Below the pieces are notes generated by a model. The model saw only the letters and a list, made by a program, of their open reading frames with translations, was not told the DNA's origin and did no database searches. DNA of 64,000 nucleotides, from positions 62,001 to 126,000 of the forward strand of contig JASHOA010000006.1 of NCBI GenBank assembly GCA_030041375.1, written 5' to 3'. Positions within the stretch are counted from its first letter, which is position 1. The number at the start of each line of letters is the position of its first letter. This document shows positions 49,497 to 58,932 of the stretch, in pieces. This DNA is from Acetobacteraceae bacterium (GTDB lineage: Bacteria > Pseudomonadota > Alphaproteobacteria > Acetobacterales > Acetobacteraceae). The position numbers and the translations under genes are program-made.

Positions 49497-50446
49497 GACG
49501 AGGGCGCGGGCGACGGCTCGATGGTTGGCTGGTGGTGGACAAACCGGCCGGGATGACCAGCGCCGCCGTTGTCAACCGGGTGAGAAGCGCCTTTGGCGCG
49601 GCAAAGGCAGGGCATGGCGGCACGCTCGATCCGCTTGCCACCGGGGTCTTGCCGGTTGCCTTCGGGGCGGCGACGAAGACGGTGCCGTTCGTGATGGACG
49701 GCGCGAAGTGCTACCGCTTCACGCTCCGCTGGGGCGAGGCGCGTGACACCGACGATGCCGACGGAAAAGTGATCGGAACTTCCGGGGTCAGGCCCGGGGA
49801 GGCGGAGATCCGTGCCGTCCTCGATGAATTCCGCGGCGAGATCATGCAGGTGCCGCCGACTTTCTCGGCGGTCAAGATCGGCGGCGCGCGCGCCTATGAT
49901 CTTGCGCGTGGTGGGGAACCGGCGGTGCTCCAGGCGAGGCCGGCGCGGGTCGAGCGGTTCGAGCTGATCGGGTGGGCCGACGAAGATCACGCGGAGTTCG
50001 AGGTGGTCTGCGGCAAAGGGGTCTACATGCGGAGCCTGGCGCGCGACCTTGCGCTCCGGGTGGGCACGCTAGGGCATGTCGCCGCCCTCAGGAGGCTGAG
50101 GGTCGGCCCGTTTACTGTCGCGGCGGCAATTCCGCTGGACAAGATTTGCGGGACGGAGGATAGGACCGCCGCTTCTCCGGACCTCCTGCTTCCGGTCGTG
50201 ACCGCGCTGGCCGACATCCCGGCGGTGGCCCTGACCAGGGCGGAGGCTGCTTCTTTGCTCTCCGGCCAGGCAGTGAGCCTGGTCGGGCTGATGGGGCGGA
50301 TTCCGGAACTCGCCGACCCGGACGGGGGTCTGGTGCGGGCGATGGCGGGGGGGCAGGTGCTCGGGCTCGGCCGGCTCACGGGGGGTTGGTTGAAGCCGGA
50401 GCGGCTTCTCGTTCAGAGAGGAGAAACCGATGTCGATCACGGCTGA
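49493..50446 (+). CDS. truB: tRNA pseudouridine(55) synthase TruB
   Basis: 317-aa enzyme that makes pseudouridine 55 in t[23 protein letters not shown], the catalytic motif [19 protein letters not shown] with the essential Asp, [20 protein letters not shown] and [20 protein letters not shown] are all present. ATG at 49493 overlaps rbfA; the 3' end overlaps rpsO by 17 nt. Confidence 0.96.
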   Translation: MRRGRGRRLDGWLVVDKPAGMTSAAVVNRVRSAFGAAKAGHGGTLDPLATGVLPVAFGAATKTVPFVMDGAKCYRFTLRWGEARDTDDADGKVIGTSGVRPGEAEIRAVLDEFRGEIMQVPPTFSAVKIGGARAYDLARGGEPAVLQARPARVERFELIGWADEDHAEFEVVCGKGVYMRSLARDLALRVGTLGHVAALRRLRVGPFTVAAAIPLDKICGTEDRTAASPDLLLPVVTALADIPAVALTRAEAASLLSGQAVSLVGLMGRIPELADPDGGLVRAMAGGQVLGLGRLTGGWLKPERLLVQRGETDVDHG

Positions 50447-50699
50447 GCGCAGGCAGGCGCTCGTTTCCGAGTATGCGACTACGGCTGCGGATACCGGCAG
50501 CCCGGAAGTGCAGGTGGCACTGCTTTCGGAGCGGATCGCCAATCTCACCGAGCATCTGAAGGCGCACGGCAAGGATTTCCACAGCCGCCGGGGCCTTCTC
50601 ACCCTGGTGGGGCGGCGGCGGCGGCTGCTCGATTATCTGAAGGCGAAGGACGCCAAACGCTACGAAACCCTGATCGGGCGGCTCAATCTTCGCCGCTGA
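50430..50699 (+). CDS. rpsO: Ribosomal protein S15
   Basis: 89-aa 30S protein, the normal length, with [40 protein letters not shown] and the C-terminal [16 protein letters not shown] at 50430 lies within the end of truB, with AGAGAGGAGAAACC upstream. S15 often represses its own mRNA; the mRNA start here is inside truB. Confidence 0.97.
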   Translation: MSITAERRQALVSEYATTAADTGSPEVQVALLSERIANLTEHLKAHGKDFHSRRGLLTLVGRRRRLLDYLKAKDAKRYETLIGRLNLRR

Positions 50700-50796
50700 A
50701 CGTGGCTTTGCTGGCGCGGGCACCTATATAGCTCAGCACTTGTGCGAGCAGAGCAAGGAACGGAATTCCCGCTGCCATGGGGGCACGGGGCAACTG

Positions 50797-50816
50797 GCCG
50801 GGGAAGATTCCCCGGC
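50797..50816 (+). promoter_or_regulatory. Strong hairpin in the 333-nt pnp leader
   Basis: GCCGGGGAA (50797-50805) and TTCCCCGGC (50808-50816) form a perfect stem, with an effective loop of about AAGATT. The rpsO-pnp gap (50700-51032) has no gene; TATATA at 50725 is a possible -10 element without a clear -35. Leader stems of pnp are the known site of RNase III/PNPase autocontrol, so this one is a candidate. Confidence 0.5.
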
Positions 50817-51032
50817 TGCCGCGATGGCGGCGGACCGGGCGTTGAGCCGATTCAATCCATCCGGGCAAAGGGGACCAACGACGGCGTTTCCGGCCGCATG
50901 GCCTGCGGACCTGCCGCTCAGGCAGGCCGCTTCCATGCAGCCCGAGGCGCCGCCCCCCGCAGCCGACAGAGGGAAGGGACCGTGTTCTGAGTCCGGTTGC
51001 CGGAAATCGCCTGGCCTGAAGGATCGAGGGTG

Positions 51033-53204
51033 ATGGTCAATTATTTCCGCAAGGAGTTGGATTGGGGCGGGCGGAAGCTGGTGCTGGAGACCGGCAAGAT
51101 CGCCCGCCAGGCCGACGGGGCAGTGATGGTGCGCTATGGCGATACCGTGGTGCTGGCGACCGCGGTCGGCGTGAAAGGCGCGCGTCCGGGACAGGATTTC
51201 TTTCCGCTGACGGTGAACTACCAGGAGAAGAGTTTTGCCGCGGGCAAGATTCCCGGTGGGTTCTTCAAGCGTGAGGGGCGGCCGACCGAGAAGGAGACAC
51301 TGGTTAGCCGGTTGATCGACCGGCCGATCCGGCCGCTGTTTCCCGATCGGTTACGCAACGAAGTGCAGGTGATCGCAACCGTCTTGAGCCACGATCTCGA
51401 GAACGATCCGGACATCGTGGCGATGATCGGAAGTTCCGCCGCACTGACCTTTTCCGGCATTCCGTTTTTCGGACCGGTGGGTGCGGCGAGGGTCGGGCTG
51501 ATCGACGGCGCTTTCGTGCTCAATCCGACGGCTGCCGAGCGCGCATGTTCGGCGCTCGATCTTGTCGTTGCCGGAACGGCGAAGGGCGTCCTGATGGTCG
51601 AGAGCGAGGCGAAGGAGCTCTCGGAGGAAAAGATGCTGGAGGCGGTGATGTTCGGTCACGCTGGTTTCCAGCCAGTGATCCAGGCGATCATCGAGCTTGC
51701 CGAGCATGCGGCAAAGGAACCCTGGCCGTTGCCGGAGGCGGGTGCGGCGGAAAAGGTGCTCGGCGAGCGCGTGGCAGAGCTGGCGCGGGCGGCGCTCACC
51801 GAGGCCTATCGGGAGAAGGTGAAGCAGGTGCGCGCCGAGAAGGTGGCGGCGGCGCGCGCGGCAGCCACGGCAGCGCTGGCAGCCGAAGGGGTGGAGGCGG
51901 CGGATCTGACGTTCCATTTCGAGGCGCTCGAGTCGGAGATCGTGCGCCGGGCAATTCTCGAGACCGGCATCCGCATCGACGGACGTGACACGAAGACGAT
52001 CCGGCCGATACTGGCCGAGGTCGGCGTGCTGCCGCGCACGCATGGCAGCGCGCTCTTTACGCGCGGCGAGACGCAGGCGCTGTGCGTGGCCACTCTCGGC
52101 ACAGGCCAGGATGAGCAGGTGATCGACGCGCTCGATGGCGAATATCGCGAGCACTTCATGCTGCACTACAATTTCCCGCCCTACTCGGTGGGTGAAACCG
52201 GAAGGATGGGCAGCCCGGGCCGGCGCGAAATCGGTCACGGCAAGCTCGCCTGGCGCGCGGTGCATCCGCTTCTGCCCGACAAGGAGAGCTTTCCCTACAC
52301 GATGCGGGTGGTGAGCGAGATCACGGAGAGCAATGGCAGCTCTTCGATGGCGACCGTATGTGGCGCGTCGCTTTCATTGATGGATGCCGGCGTGCCCCTG
52401 AAGCGCCCGGTGGCCGGCATCGCGATGGGGCTGATCAAGGAGGAGGAGAACTTTGCCGTACTCTCCGACATCATTGGCGACGAGGACCATCTCGGTGACA
52501 TGGATTTCAAGGTAGCCGGCACCGAGCAGGGCGTGACCAGCCTGCAGATGGACATCAAGATCACCTCGATCACGCCGGCGATCATGTGGGTCGCGCTTGC
52601 ACAAGCGCGCGAGGGGCGCCTGCACATCCTGGGCGAGATGGCCAAGGCGCTGACCGGGCATCGCAGCGATGTGGCAGCGACGGCGCCCAGGATCACCGTG
52701 ATGACGGTGCCGAAGGAGAAGATCCGCGAGGTGATCGGCAGTGGAGGTAAAGTGATCCGCGAGATCACCGAACAGACCGGGACCAAGATCGACATCGACG
52801 ATGACGGAACGATCAAGATTGCCGCCACCGATCAGAAGCAGGCGCAAGCCGCGATCGACTGGATCCGCGGTATCGTCGCCGAGCCCGAGCTTGGCGTTAT
52901 ATACAACGGCAAGGTGGTGAAGACGACCGAGTTTGGCGCTTTCGTCAATTTTCTCGGCACCCGCGACGGTCTTGTGCACATCAGCGAGTTGGCGCAAGGC
53001 CGGGTCGGGAGGACGACCGACGTCGTCAATGTGGGTGATGCGGTGAAGGTGAAGGTGATCGGCTTCGACGAGCGCGGCAAGGTCAAGCTGTCGATGCGCG
53101 TGGTGGACCAAGCGACCGGCGAGGACATCACGGACAAGGTCGGGCCGAAAGGCGGCCGGGAGAGGCGCGAACGCCAGGTCCCGGACGAGGCCGCGGCTGG
53201 TTAG
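51033..53204 (+). CDS. pnp: Polyribonucleotide nucleotidyltransferase (PNPase)
   Basis: 723-aa 3'-5' phosphorolytic exonuclease of the RNA degradosome. Two RNase PH domains (from [20 protein letters not shown], and [20 protein letters not shown]), a helical linker, KH domain ([20 protein letters not shown]) and S1 domain ([20 protein letters not shown]). ATG at 51033 gives [13 protein letters not shown]; a GTG one codon earlier is possible. Followed by a terminator region. Confidence 0.98.
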   Translation: MVNYFRKELDWGGRKLVLETGKIARQADGAVMVRYGDTVVLATAVGVKGARPGQDFFPLTVNYQEKSFAAGKIPGGFFKREGRPTEKETLVSRLIDRPIRPLFPDRLRNEVQVIATVLSHDLENDPDIVAMIGSSAALTFSGIPFFGPVGAARVGLIDGAFVLNPTAAERACSALDLVVAGTAKGVLMVESEAKELSEEKMLEAVMFGHAGFQPVIQAIIELAEHAAKEPWPLPEAGAAEKVLGERVAELARAALTEAYREKVKQVRAEKVAAARAAATAALAAEGVEAADLTFHFEALESEIVRRAILETGIRIDGRDTKTIRPILAEVGVLPRTHGSALFTRGETQALCVATLGTGQDEQVIDALDGEYREHFMLHYNFPPYSVGETGRMGSPGRREIGHGKLAWRAVHPLLPDKESFPYTMRVVSEITESNGSSSMATVCGASLSLMDAGVPLKRPVAGIAMGLIKEEENFAVLSDIIGDEDHLGDMDFKVAGTEQGVTSLQMDIKITSITPAIMWVALAQAREGRLHILGEMAKALTGHRSDVAATAPRITVMTVPKEKIREVIGSGGKVIREITEQTGTKIDIDDDGTIKIAATDQKQAQAAIDWIRGIVAEPELGVIYNGKVVKTTEFGAFVNFLGTRDGLVHISELAQGRVGRTTDVVNVGDAVKVKVIGFDERGKVKLSMRVVDQATGEDITDKVGPKGGRERRERQVPDEAAAG

Positions 53205-53228
53205 CGCCCCGTTCTGACGTTCCTCCCG

Positions 53229-53292
53229 GCGGGCAAGCAGGGGGGATCGGGACGCCGGCCCGTCATTTTTCTTGAATCGACTGCTTGCCCGC
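53229..53292 (+). terminator. Terminator region after pnp with flanking 12-bp inverted repeat
   Basis: GCGGGCAAGCAG (53229-53240) and CTGCTTGCCCGC (53281-53292) are perfect complements 40 nt apart. Between them GACG-CCGGCC-CGTC is followed by ATTTTTC, a short intrinsic terminator. The 310-nt gap otherwise holds the promoter region of the next gene. Confidence 0.55.
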
Positions 53293-53430
53293 TTTGTTCC
53301 TTGCATGGTGCGACGAATGGTTCGGAAGACGTGAATCGCCCGTGAATAACTGGTTCGAATGGCGTTCAAGATGCGTGCAAAGCTGCGCTGCGAGTCCGGC
53401 TTTCGTTCAAAAGAGGACAGAGGAAGAGAG

Positions 53431-53460
53431 TTGCTCGCAAAGGTCTTTCATCTCTGATAC
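53431..53460 (+). promoter_or_regulatory. Possible promoter of the flavin oxidoreductase
   Basis: TTGCTC (53431-53436) and TGATAC (53455-53460) are separated by 18 nt, about 55 nt upstream of the start codon. Moderate match to sigma-70 hexamers, read by eye. Confidence 0.3.
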
Positions 53461-53514
53461 ACTTTGCTATGAGAGGGAAAGAGCCGAGGAACCAACGTCG
53501 GTTCGGAGGAGGCG

Positions 53515-54927
53515 ATGAAGGCACTCAATGCCTTGCGGATCGGGGGCGTGGACGTGCTGCCCCTCATCGAGGGCGGCAAGGGCATTTCCATCTCGAACGG
53601 GATCTCCTCGGGGCACTGGGCGGCGGCCGGCGGGATCGGCACGTTCAGTTCCGTGAATGCGGACAGCTATGACGAAACGGGGCGGATCGTGCCGCAGACC
53701 TATCGTGGCCGGACACGGCGCGAGCGGCATGAGGAGCTGATCCGCTATGCGATCAAAGGCGGCATTACGCAGGCGCGGCGGGCGCGGGAGCTGGCCGGCA
53801 CCCTCGGGCGCATCCACACCAATATTCTCTGGGAGATGGCGGGCGCAGAGCGGGTGATCTGCGAGGTGCTTGAAGGTGCCAAGGGGATGATCAACGGCAT
53901 CACCTGCGGTGCCGGGATGCCCTACAGGCTGGCCGAGATCGCGGCCCGTTTCGGCGTCTATTATTATCCGATCATTTCCTCCGCGCGCGCCTTCAATGCG
54001 CTCTGGAAGCGTGCCTATCACAAGGTTTCGGATTTGCTCGGCGGCGTCGTGTACGAGGATCCCTGGCTTGCCGGCGGCCACAATGGCCTTTCCAACAGCG
54101 AGGATCCGCGGAAGCCGGAGGCGCCGTTCCCGCGTGTGCTCGCGTTGCGGAAGCTGATGCGCGAGTTCGGTCTGGCGGAGACGCCAATTATCATGGCCGG
54201 CGGCGTGTGGTGGCTCGACGAATGGGAGGACTGGATCGACAATCCGGACCTCGGGCCGATCGCTTTCCAGTTCGGCACGCGGCCGCTGCTCACCCGAGAG
54301 AGTCCGATCGGCGATGCATGGAAGCAGCGGCTGCTCGAGTTGAAAGAGGGGGATGTCTTCCTCAATCACTTCAGCCCGACCGGATTCTATTCCTCGGCAG
54401 TGAAGAATGGTTTCCTCAACGAACTGAAGGAACGTTCGGAGCGCCAGGTTGCCTATGCCACCGAGACGATCGGCGAGCATGTGGCGGTGTACGGTGTCGG
54501 CCCGCGCAAGCGTCCGGTGTACCTGACACCAGCCGATCTCGAGCGGGTCCGGAACTGGGAGCGGCAGGGCTTCACGGAGGCAATGCGTACGCCCGATTCG
54601 ACGCTGATCTTCGTGACACCGGAGAAGGCCGCGGAAATTCGCGAGGACCAGATTGCCTGCATGGGTTGCCTCAGCGCGTGCCGGTTCTCGAACTGGAGCG
54701 ATGGAGCGCCGAGCTATAGCACGGGCAAGAAGGCCGATCCGCGCAGCTTCTGTATCCAGAAGACGTTACAGGCGATTGCGCATCGGTCGAATGTGCCGGA
54801 TGCGATCGAGCGGAACCTGATGTTCAGCGGCGCCAATGCGTTCCGTTTTGCATCCGACCCGTTCTACTCGAACGGCTTCATCCCGACGGTGCGGGAGCTG
54901 GTGGAGCGGATCCTGACCGGTCGCTGA
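53515..54927 (+). CDS. Nitronate monooxygenase-like FMN oxidoreductase with Cys-rich C-terminus
   Basis: 470-aa protein related to NAD(P)H-dependent flavin oxidoreductases and nitronate monooxygenases. The barrel begins DVLPLIEGGKGISISNGISS, with GMINGITCGAGMPYRLAEIA and TPIIMAGGVWWLDEWEDW (phosphate-binding Gly loop). It is longer than the usual 320-380 aa. A C-terminal segment holds Cys382, Cys385, Cys389 and Cys413 (CMGCLSAC, then SFCIQK), a spacing like the [4Fe-4S] ligands of 2,4-dienoyl-CoA-reductase-type enzymes. ATG at 53515 with GGAGGAGG close upstream. Substrate unknown. Confidence 0.7.
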   Translation: MKALNALRIGGVDVLPLIEGGKGISISNGISSGHWAAAGGIGTFSSVNADSYDETGRIVPQTYRGRTRRERHEELIRYAIKGGITQARRARELAGTLGRIHTNILWEMAGAERVICEVLEGAKGMINGITCGAGMPYRLAEIAARFGVYYYPIISSARAFNALWKRAYHKVSDLLGGVVYEDPWLAGGHNGLSNSEDPRKPEAPFPRVLALRKLMREFGLAETPIIMAGGVWWLDEWEDWIDNPDLGPIAFQFGTRPLLTRESPIGDAWKQRLLELKEGDVFLNHFSPTGFYSSAVKNGFLNELKERSERQVAYATETIGEHVAVYGVGPRKRPVYLTPADLERVRNWERQGFTEAMRTPDSTLIFVTPEKAAEIREDQIACMGCLSACRFSNWSDGAPSYSTGKKADPRSFCIQKTLQAIAHRSNVPDAIERNLMFSGANAFRFASDPFYSNGFIPTVRELVERILTGR

Positions 54928-55004
54928 GGACCTCGCGGCCGGATAGACGCGAGTCGGCCGGCTTGGCATAAGCACGGGGTCGACCGGCGGAGGGGCGAAG
55001 GGGA

Positions 55005-55877
55005 TTGTCCAGCGTCAGCCTCGAGCGGCGTGCCAGCCTGATCGTGCTCGGCAACGAGAAGGGCGGATCCGGAAAATCGACGACCGCGATGCACCTGATC
55101 GTGGGGCTGCTCAGGGACGGCTACCGGGTCGGTGCGATCGATCTCGATGCGCGGCAGGCGACGCTTTCCGGCTATATTGCCGCGCGCGAGGCGTTCGCTG
55201 CCGCCAAGGGGGTGGCGTTGGGGTTGCCAAGGTTCGCGGCGGTCCTGCGGAGCGAGGCAGACAGCAGGGCCGCGGCCGAAGAGGAGGAGCGGGGTCGGTT
55301 TTCCCGCGCTCTCGGCGAACTCTCCCGTGAGTGCGAGATCGTGGTCATCGATTGTCCCGGTGCCGATACATATCTGAGCCGCCTCGGTCATGCGCGCGCC
55401 GACACGCTGATCACGCCGATCAACGACAGTTTCGTCGATTTTGCCATGCTGGCGAAGGTCGATCCCGACAACCATGACGTGGTGCAGCCGAGCATCTATA
55501 GCGAGATGGTTTGGCAGGCGCGCAAGGCACGTTTCGCGCGCGACCGCGGGCGAATTGATTGGATCGTCATGCGCAACCGCCTCGGCGCGATCGCCCAGCG
55601 CAACAAGCGTGATGTCGGAGCGACCCTCGAACTTCTGGCCAAGCGGATCGGCTTTCGCACCGTGAAGGGATTCGGGGAGCGGGTGATCTTCCGCGAACTG
55701 TTCCTGCAGGGCTTGACGTTGATGGATGTGCGCGACGCCAGCCTCGGCATTTCGCTCGGGATGAGTCACGTCGCCGCCCGGGCGGAGGTCAGGGCGCTGA
55801 TCGGGGCGATTCGCAAACCCCCGCCGGCGAAGGTACTCAGGGCGGCCGGTTGCGAGCCGGCCGAGCAGGCGGTATAG
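55005..55877 (+). CDS. mipZ: Division-plane positioning ATPase MipZ
   Basis: 290-aa ParA-type ATPase that forms polar gradients and blocks FtsZ assembly near the poles in alphaproteobacteria. Deviant Walker A is VLGNEKGGSGKSTTAMHLIV, then GAIDLDARQATLSGYI, VVIDCPGADTYLSRLGHARA and the family stretch ITPINDSFVDFAMLAKVDPD. IDWIVMRNRLGAIAQRNKRD is also MipZ-typical. TTG start at 55005 with GAAGGGGA upstream. tRNA-Thr follows 15 nt after the stop. Confidence 0.93.
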   Translation: MSSVSLERRASLIVLGNEKGGSGKSTTAMHLIVGLLRDGYRVGAIDLDARQATLSGYIAAREAFAAAKGVALGLPRFAAVLRSEADSRAAAEEEERGRFSRALGELSRECEIVVIDCPGADTYLSRLGHARADTLITPINDSFVDFAMLAKVDPDNHDVVQPSIYSEMVWQARKARFARDRGRIDWIVMRNRLGAIAQRNKRDVGATLELLAKRIGFRTVKGFGERVIFRELFLQGLTLMDVRDASLGISLGMSHVAARAEVRALIGAIRKPPPAKVLRAAGCEPAEQAV

Positions 55878-55892
55878 CGGCCGTCCCGGCGT

Positions 55893-55964
<72 letters not shown>

Positions 55965-56264
55965 AAGACTTAGGTCCCTGCTAGCCACTCCGCGAGAGGG
56001 TGCCAGCCACTCTCGAGTTTTCATTTCGTTCCCGGCAGGCGCGCGATCGGTGCTTCTCATGGGGAACCAGGCGTGGCCGACGGCGGTCGCGGCGTGGACC
56101 TCCTGCCGTGCGGATGCCGGCGCTGCCACCGAGCTGAAGCGGGCGTCAACCTCGGGGAAACCGCAAACTGCATTGAGATCGGCCGCCTGGTCCGCTTCTA
56201 CGGGCTCACCCGGCCGGGAGCAGCCGGTCCGATCGACCGCAGCGGCGGCGGCTCGTTTCGGATG

Positions 56265-56280
56265 TGACGCAGGTCACATT
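56265..56280. promoter_or_regulatory. CRP/FNR-family binding palindrome
   Basis: TGTGACGCAGGTCACA fits the CRP consensus TGTGA-N6-TCACA without mismatch, and the palindrome extends one base each side (ATGTGAC / GTCACAT). GATAGA at 56300-56305 would be a -10 element putting the site about 41 nt upstream of a start near 56312, the class II spacing. No protein gene starts downstream on the plus strand before the terminator. Confidence 0.65.
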
Positions 56281-56311
56281 CCTTGTGCCGTCGACGCGAT
56301 AGAGAGCGGTT

Positions 56312-56400
56312 GCATTCTCGGATGGCTTCCTCCCGCCAGTCCGGGGGGCTCGCAAACTCGCCGCCGGGTAGCGCTGGAGTACTGCCCGGCGGCAATTTTT
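56312..56400 (+). ncRNA. Candidate small RNA between CRP site and terminator
   Basis: An inferred transcript of roughly 90 nt would begin near 56312, after the CRP site and a GATAGA box, and end at the hairpin/T-run at 56360-56400. No convincing reading frame fits. Inference from arrangement only; the strand follows the terminator polarity. The remaining sequence between the tRNA and the CRP site (55965-56264) shows nothing recognisable. Confidence 0.3.
56360..56400 (+). terminator. Strong intrinsic terminator
   Basis: GCCGCCGGGTAG (56360-56371) pairs with CTGCCCGGCGGC (56382-56393), one G-T pair, 10-nt loop, followed by AATTTTT. Polarity is plus. It cannot serve the minus-strand isochorismatase-like gene, whose stop is at 56433. 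Confidence 0.85.
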
Positions 56401-56432
56401 CCCGCCACGGCATCGTGATTGGACGGTGCGGG

Positions 56433-57041
56433 TCACCCCCACTTCGCGAGGGCCGCGATCAACGCGGTGGAATTCGTGACCTCCGCGACTGTCCTGAGCG
56501 CGGCGATGGCCGTTACGTGCTGAGTCTCATCGAAGGCTGCGCAGCAATCGGCGAGGACGATCGAGCGGAATTCCCGCAATTCGGCGTCACGCACCGTGGA
56601 GGCCACGGCGGTGTTGGTAGCGATGCCGCTGACCGCCAGTGTGTCGATCCCGGTATGGCGCAGCACCCAGTCGAGGCGGCTCATGTAGAACGCGGAATAA
56701 CCCACCTTCTCGACCGCGATGTCCGCCGGCGCGAGGGAAGCGACGAGGGCATGGCCCCGGCTACTCGGGGCAAAATCGCCGCGACGGAGAAACGGGCGGA
56801 GCGCCTTCAGGCGCGGCGCGATGATGGGCTCGCCGCTGCGGCCGGGAACAAGCGTGAAGTGCGTGGAGACGACAAGCCCGCCCGTCCGGCGTACGGCGGC
56901 GGCGAGGGGAGCGAGGCGGGCGGGCAATGCCGCCATGGCCGCCACACTCACGCCGGCCCGCGCAAAGGCACCGGCGGGATCGAGGAAGTCGTTCTGGAGA
57001 TCGATGAGAACGAGAGCGAGGCAGGCGGGGTCGGTGATCAT
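56433..57041 (-). CDS. Isochorismatase-like hydrolase lacking the usual cysteine
   Basis: 202-aa cytoplasmic protein of the isochorismatase/cysteine-hydrolase fold: ALVLIDLQNDFLDPAGAF with Asp14, EKVGYSAFYMSRLDWVLR with Lys112, and the cis-peptide segment SGIATNTAVASTVRDAEL. In amidase-type members a Cys follows the TNx of this motif; here it is Ala145, so the Asp-Lys-Cys triad is incomplete. EntB/PhzD-type isochorismatases also lack that Cys, so a non-amidase hydrolysis is possible. ATG at 57041, GGAG upstream. It lies downstream of the phosphonate importer on the same strand, 234 nt away. Confidence 0.75.
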   Translation of the reverse strand: MITDPACLALVLIDLQNDFLDPAGAFARAGVSVAAMAALPARLAPLAAAVRRTGGLVVSTHFTLVPGRSGEPIIAPRLKALRPFLRRGDFAPSSRGHALVASLAPADIAVEKVGYSAFYMSRLDWVLRHTGIDTLAVSGIATNTAVASTVRDAELREFRSIVLADCCAAFDETQHVTAIAALRTVAEVTNSTALIAALAKWG

Positions 57042-57275
57042 CGCGGGGACTCCATGATGAACTTACCGGATCGATCTCCTTATGCAACAAGAGCGAGGTC
57101 GGCCGCGAGCCGCAGAGCGGGCGCGCGGGGAAACCGGCGGGCGGCCCGTGGAGAGGCGCCGCGGATGACCTGCTTGTGGTGAGCCATGTCCGTCCCGGAC
57201 GGCGAGCGGCTCTTCACCGCTCCATCCCGAAAGATCGAAGCAGGCGAAGATCATCAGATCCGTCGGCCGGCGCGA

Positions 57276-58073
57276 TCAGCGCTGCGCGGCCTTGATCGGA
57301 ATGCGCGAGAGGGCAATCAGCACTGCGAGCGCGGTCACTGCGAGCAGCACGGTGAGGGCGCTTCCGTCAAACACCGCGCCGCGGTCGGTGATGCCGAAGA
57401 TGCCGACCGGCAGCGTCACCCAGCCGGGCGGATACACCATCACGGTCGCGCCGAGCTCGCCCATGGAAAGCGCAAAGCTCAGGCTGAAGGCGGCGATCAG
57501 GTAGGGGAGCAGAAGAGGCAGCGTGACGCGGCGCAGGCGATACCAGGGGCGCGCGCCGAGACTTTCGGCCACCTGCTCGTAGTCGGGCGTGATGCGCGAA
57601 AGACCGGCGGAAACATTGCCGTAGCTGTAGGCGGAGACCAGCACGAAGTGCGCGACGAAGACGATGGCAAGGGTGCCGTTCAGCAAGAGGGGTGGCCGGC
57701 TGAAGGCGACCAAGAGGCCGAGCCCGACGGAAACCGAGGGCACCGCGCTCGGGATGAAGAACACGATGTCGAGCACGCGGCGCGGCAGAGGGCGTGTGTT
57801 GCGGAGCGCGAGCGCCGCCCAGCTTCCGTTGACCAGCGCAAGCCCGCTTGCGAGCAGGCCAGTGACGATGCTTGCGCGCAGCATCGCCGCCGAGGAGCCG
57901 TGCAGGGCATTCGCGTAATGCTGGAGGGTGAAATGGCTCGGCAACACGCCGTTCCATTGCCCGGTGATGCTGGCCAGGATGATGATGACGGCAGGCAGCG
58001 CATAGATGACGCCGACCAGCAGGGCGAGCACCGCCCAGGCGACGGTGCGCCCGGCTCTAGACCAGACCAGCAC
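57276..58073 (-). CDS. phnV: 2-aminoethylphosphonate-type ABC permease (PhnV-like)
   Basis: 265-aa inner-membrane permease with six membrane segments, including AVLALLVGVIYALPAVIIIL and the coupling loop VAESLGARPWYRLRRVTLPL. GTG start at 58073, overlapping the previous permease gene by 17 nt. The gene order hydrolase, dehydrogenase, binding protein, ATPase, two permeases identifies it as part of a phosphonate importer; the name depends on that context. Confidence 0.75.
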   Translation of the reverse strand: MLVWSRAGRTVAWAVLALLVGVIYALPAVIIILASITGQWNGVLPSHFTLQHYANALHGSSAAMLRASIVTGLLASGLALVNGSWAALALRNTRPLPRRVLDIVFFIPSAVPSVSVGLGLLVAFSRPPLLLNGTLAIVFVAHFVLVSAYSYGNVSAGLSRITPDYEQVAESLGARPWYRLRRVTLPLLLPYLIAAFSLSFALSMGELGATVMVYPPGWVTLPVGIFGITDRGAVFDGSALTVLLAVTALAVLIALSRIPIKAAQR

Positions 58074-58932
58074 TGCGCCCTCCGAACCAGCTCAGCGTGG
58101 TGCGATAGAGCGAATAGAGTGAGAGCGACAGGCAGACATTGATCACCGCCAGCACGCAGGCACCGGTGTAGTCGAACTCCTGGATCGCCTTGGTGTAGAT
58201 CAGGAGCGGCAGAGTGACGACGCCCTTGGCGCCGATGAACAGCACGATGCCGAACTCGTTCGTTGTCAAAAGAAGGCAGAGGCTGCCGCCGGCGAGCAGC
58301 GCCGGCACCGCTGCCGGCAGGATGATCTGGCGCATGATGCGGAAGGTGCCGGCGCCAAGGCTGCTCGCAATCTCGATCTCGGCCCGCTCCACCAGAGAGA
58401 AAGCGGCGAGCAGCGGACGCATGACGAACGGGGTATAGACGGTGACCTCCGCCAGGATCACGCCCCATTGCGAGTAGAGGAAATCGAGCGGCGGCAGACC
58501 GAGATGCAGCGCCTGCATCAGCGAGGTGTTGAGGATGCCCGCGGTGCCGTAGATGAAAGTGAAGGCGAGCGCCATCAGGAACGTGGGCAACGCGATGAAA
58601 GTGTCGATCACCCGCGCGAGCACGCGGGAGCCGGGAAACGGGATGAAAGCGAGGATGAGCGAGAGCACGAGGCCGAGCGCGAGGCAGCCCGCGGTCGCGA
58701 CGAGCGCGATGGTAACCGTGTGCCAGAGCGCACTCCCGAACTGCACCGAGCCGAGCACGCCCGCGTAGTTGAGGAGCGTGGCTGCGCCCTTGCCGCCGGC
58801 GAAAGACTCACCGAGAATCAGCGCGAGCGGATAGAAGAAGAGAACGCCGAGAACCACCGCGGGCGGGATGATCCAGGAACCGCTGGGACGGAAGGCTCGG
58901 CGGCCCGGAAGCGGCAGCGCAAGGCTAGCCAC
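58057..58932 (-). CDS. phnU: 2-aminoethylphosphonate-type ABC permease (PhnU-like)
   Basis: 291-aa permease with six membrane segments (IIPPAVVLGVLFFYPLALIL near the start). Coupling loop is EIEIASSLGAGTFRIMRQII. GTG start at 58932 overlaps the ATPase stop by 8 nt. Pairs with the PhnV-like protein. Confidence 0.75.
   Translation of the reverse strand: MASLALPLPGRRAFRPSGSWIIPPAVVLGVLFFYPLALILGESFAGGKGAATLLNYAGVLGSVQFGSALWHTVTIALVATAGCLALGLVLSLILAFIPFPGSRVLARVIDTFIALPTFLMALAFTFIYGTAGILNTSLMQALHLGLPPLDFLYSQWGVILAEVTVYTPFVMRPLLAAFSLVERAEIEIASSLGAGTFRIMRQIILPAAVPALLAGGSLCLLLTTNEFGIVLFIGAKGVVTLPLLIYTKAIQEFDYTGACVLAVINVCLSLSLYSLYRTTLSWFGGRSAGLV

Noticed and set aside
57080-57187. 35-codon minus-strand frame upstream of the isochorismatase-like gene
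   Set aside because: Arg/Ala-rich, no convincing ribosome site, no recognisable similarity; more likely leader sequence.
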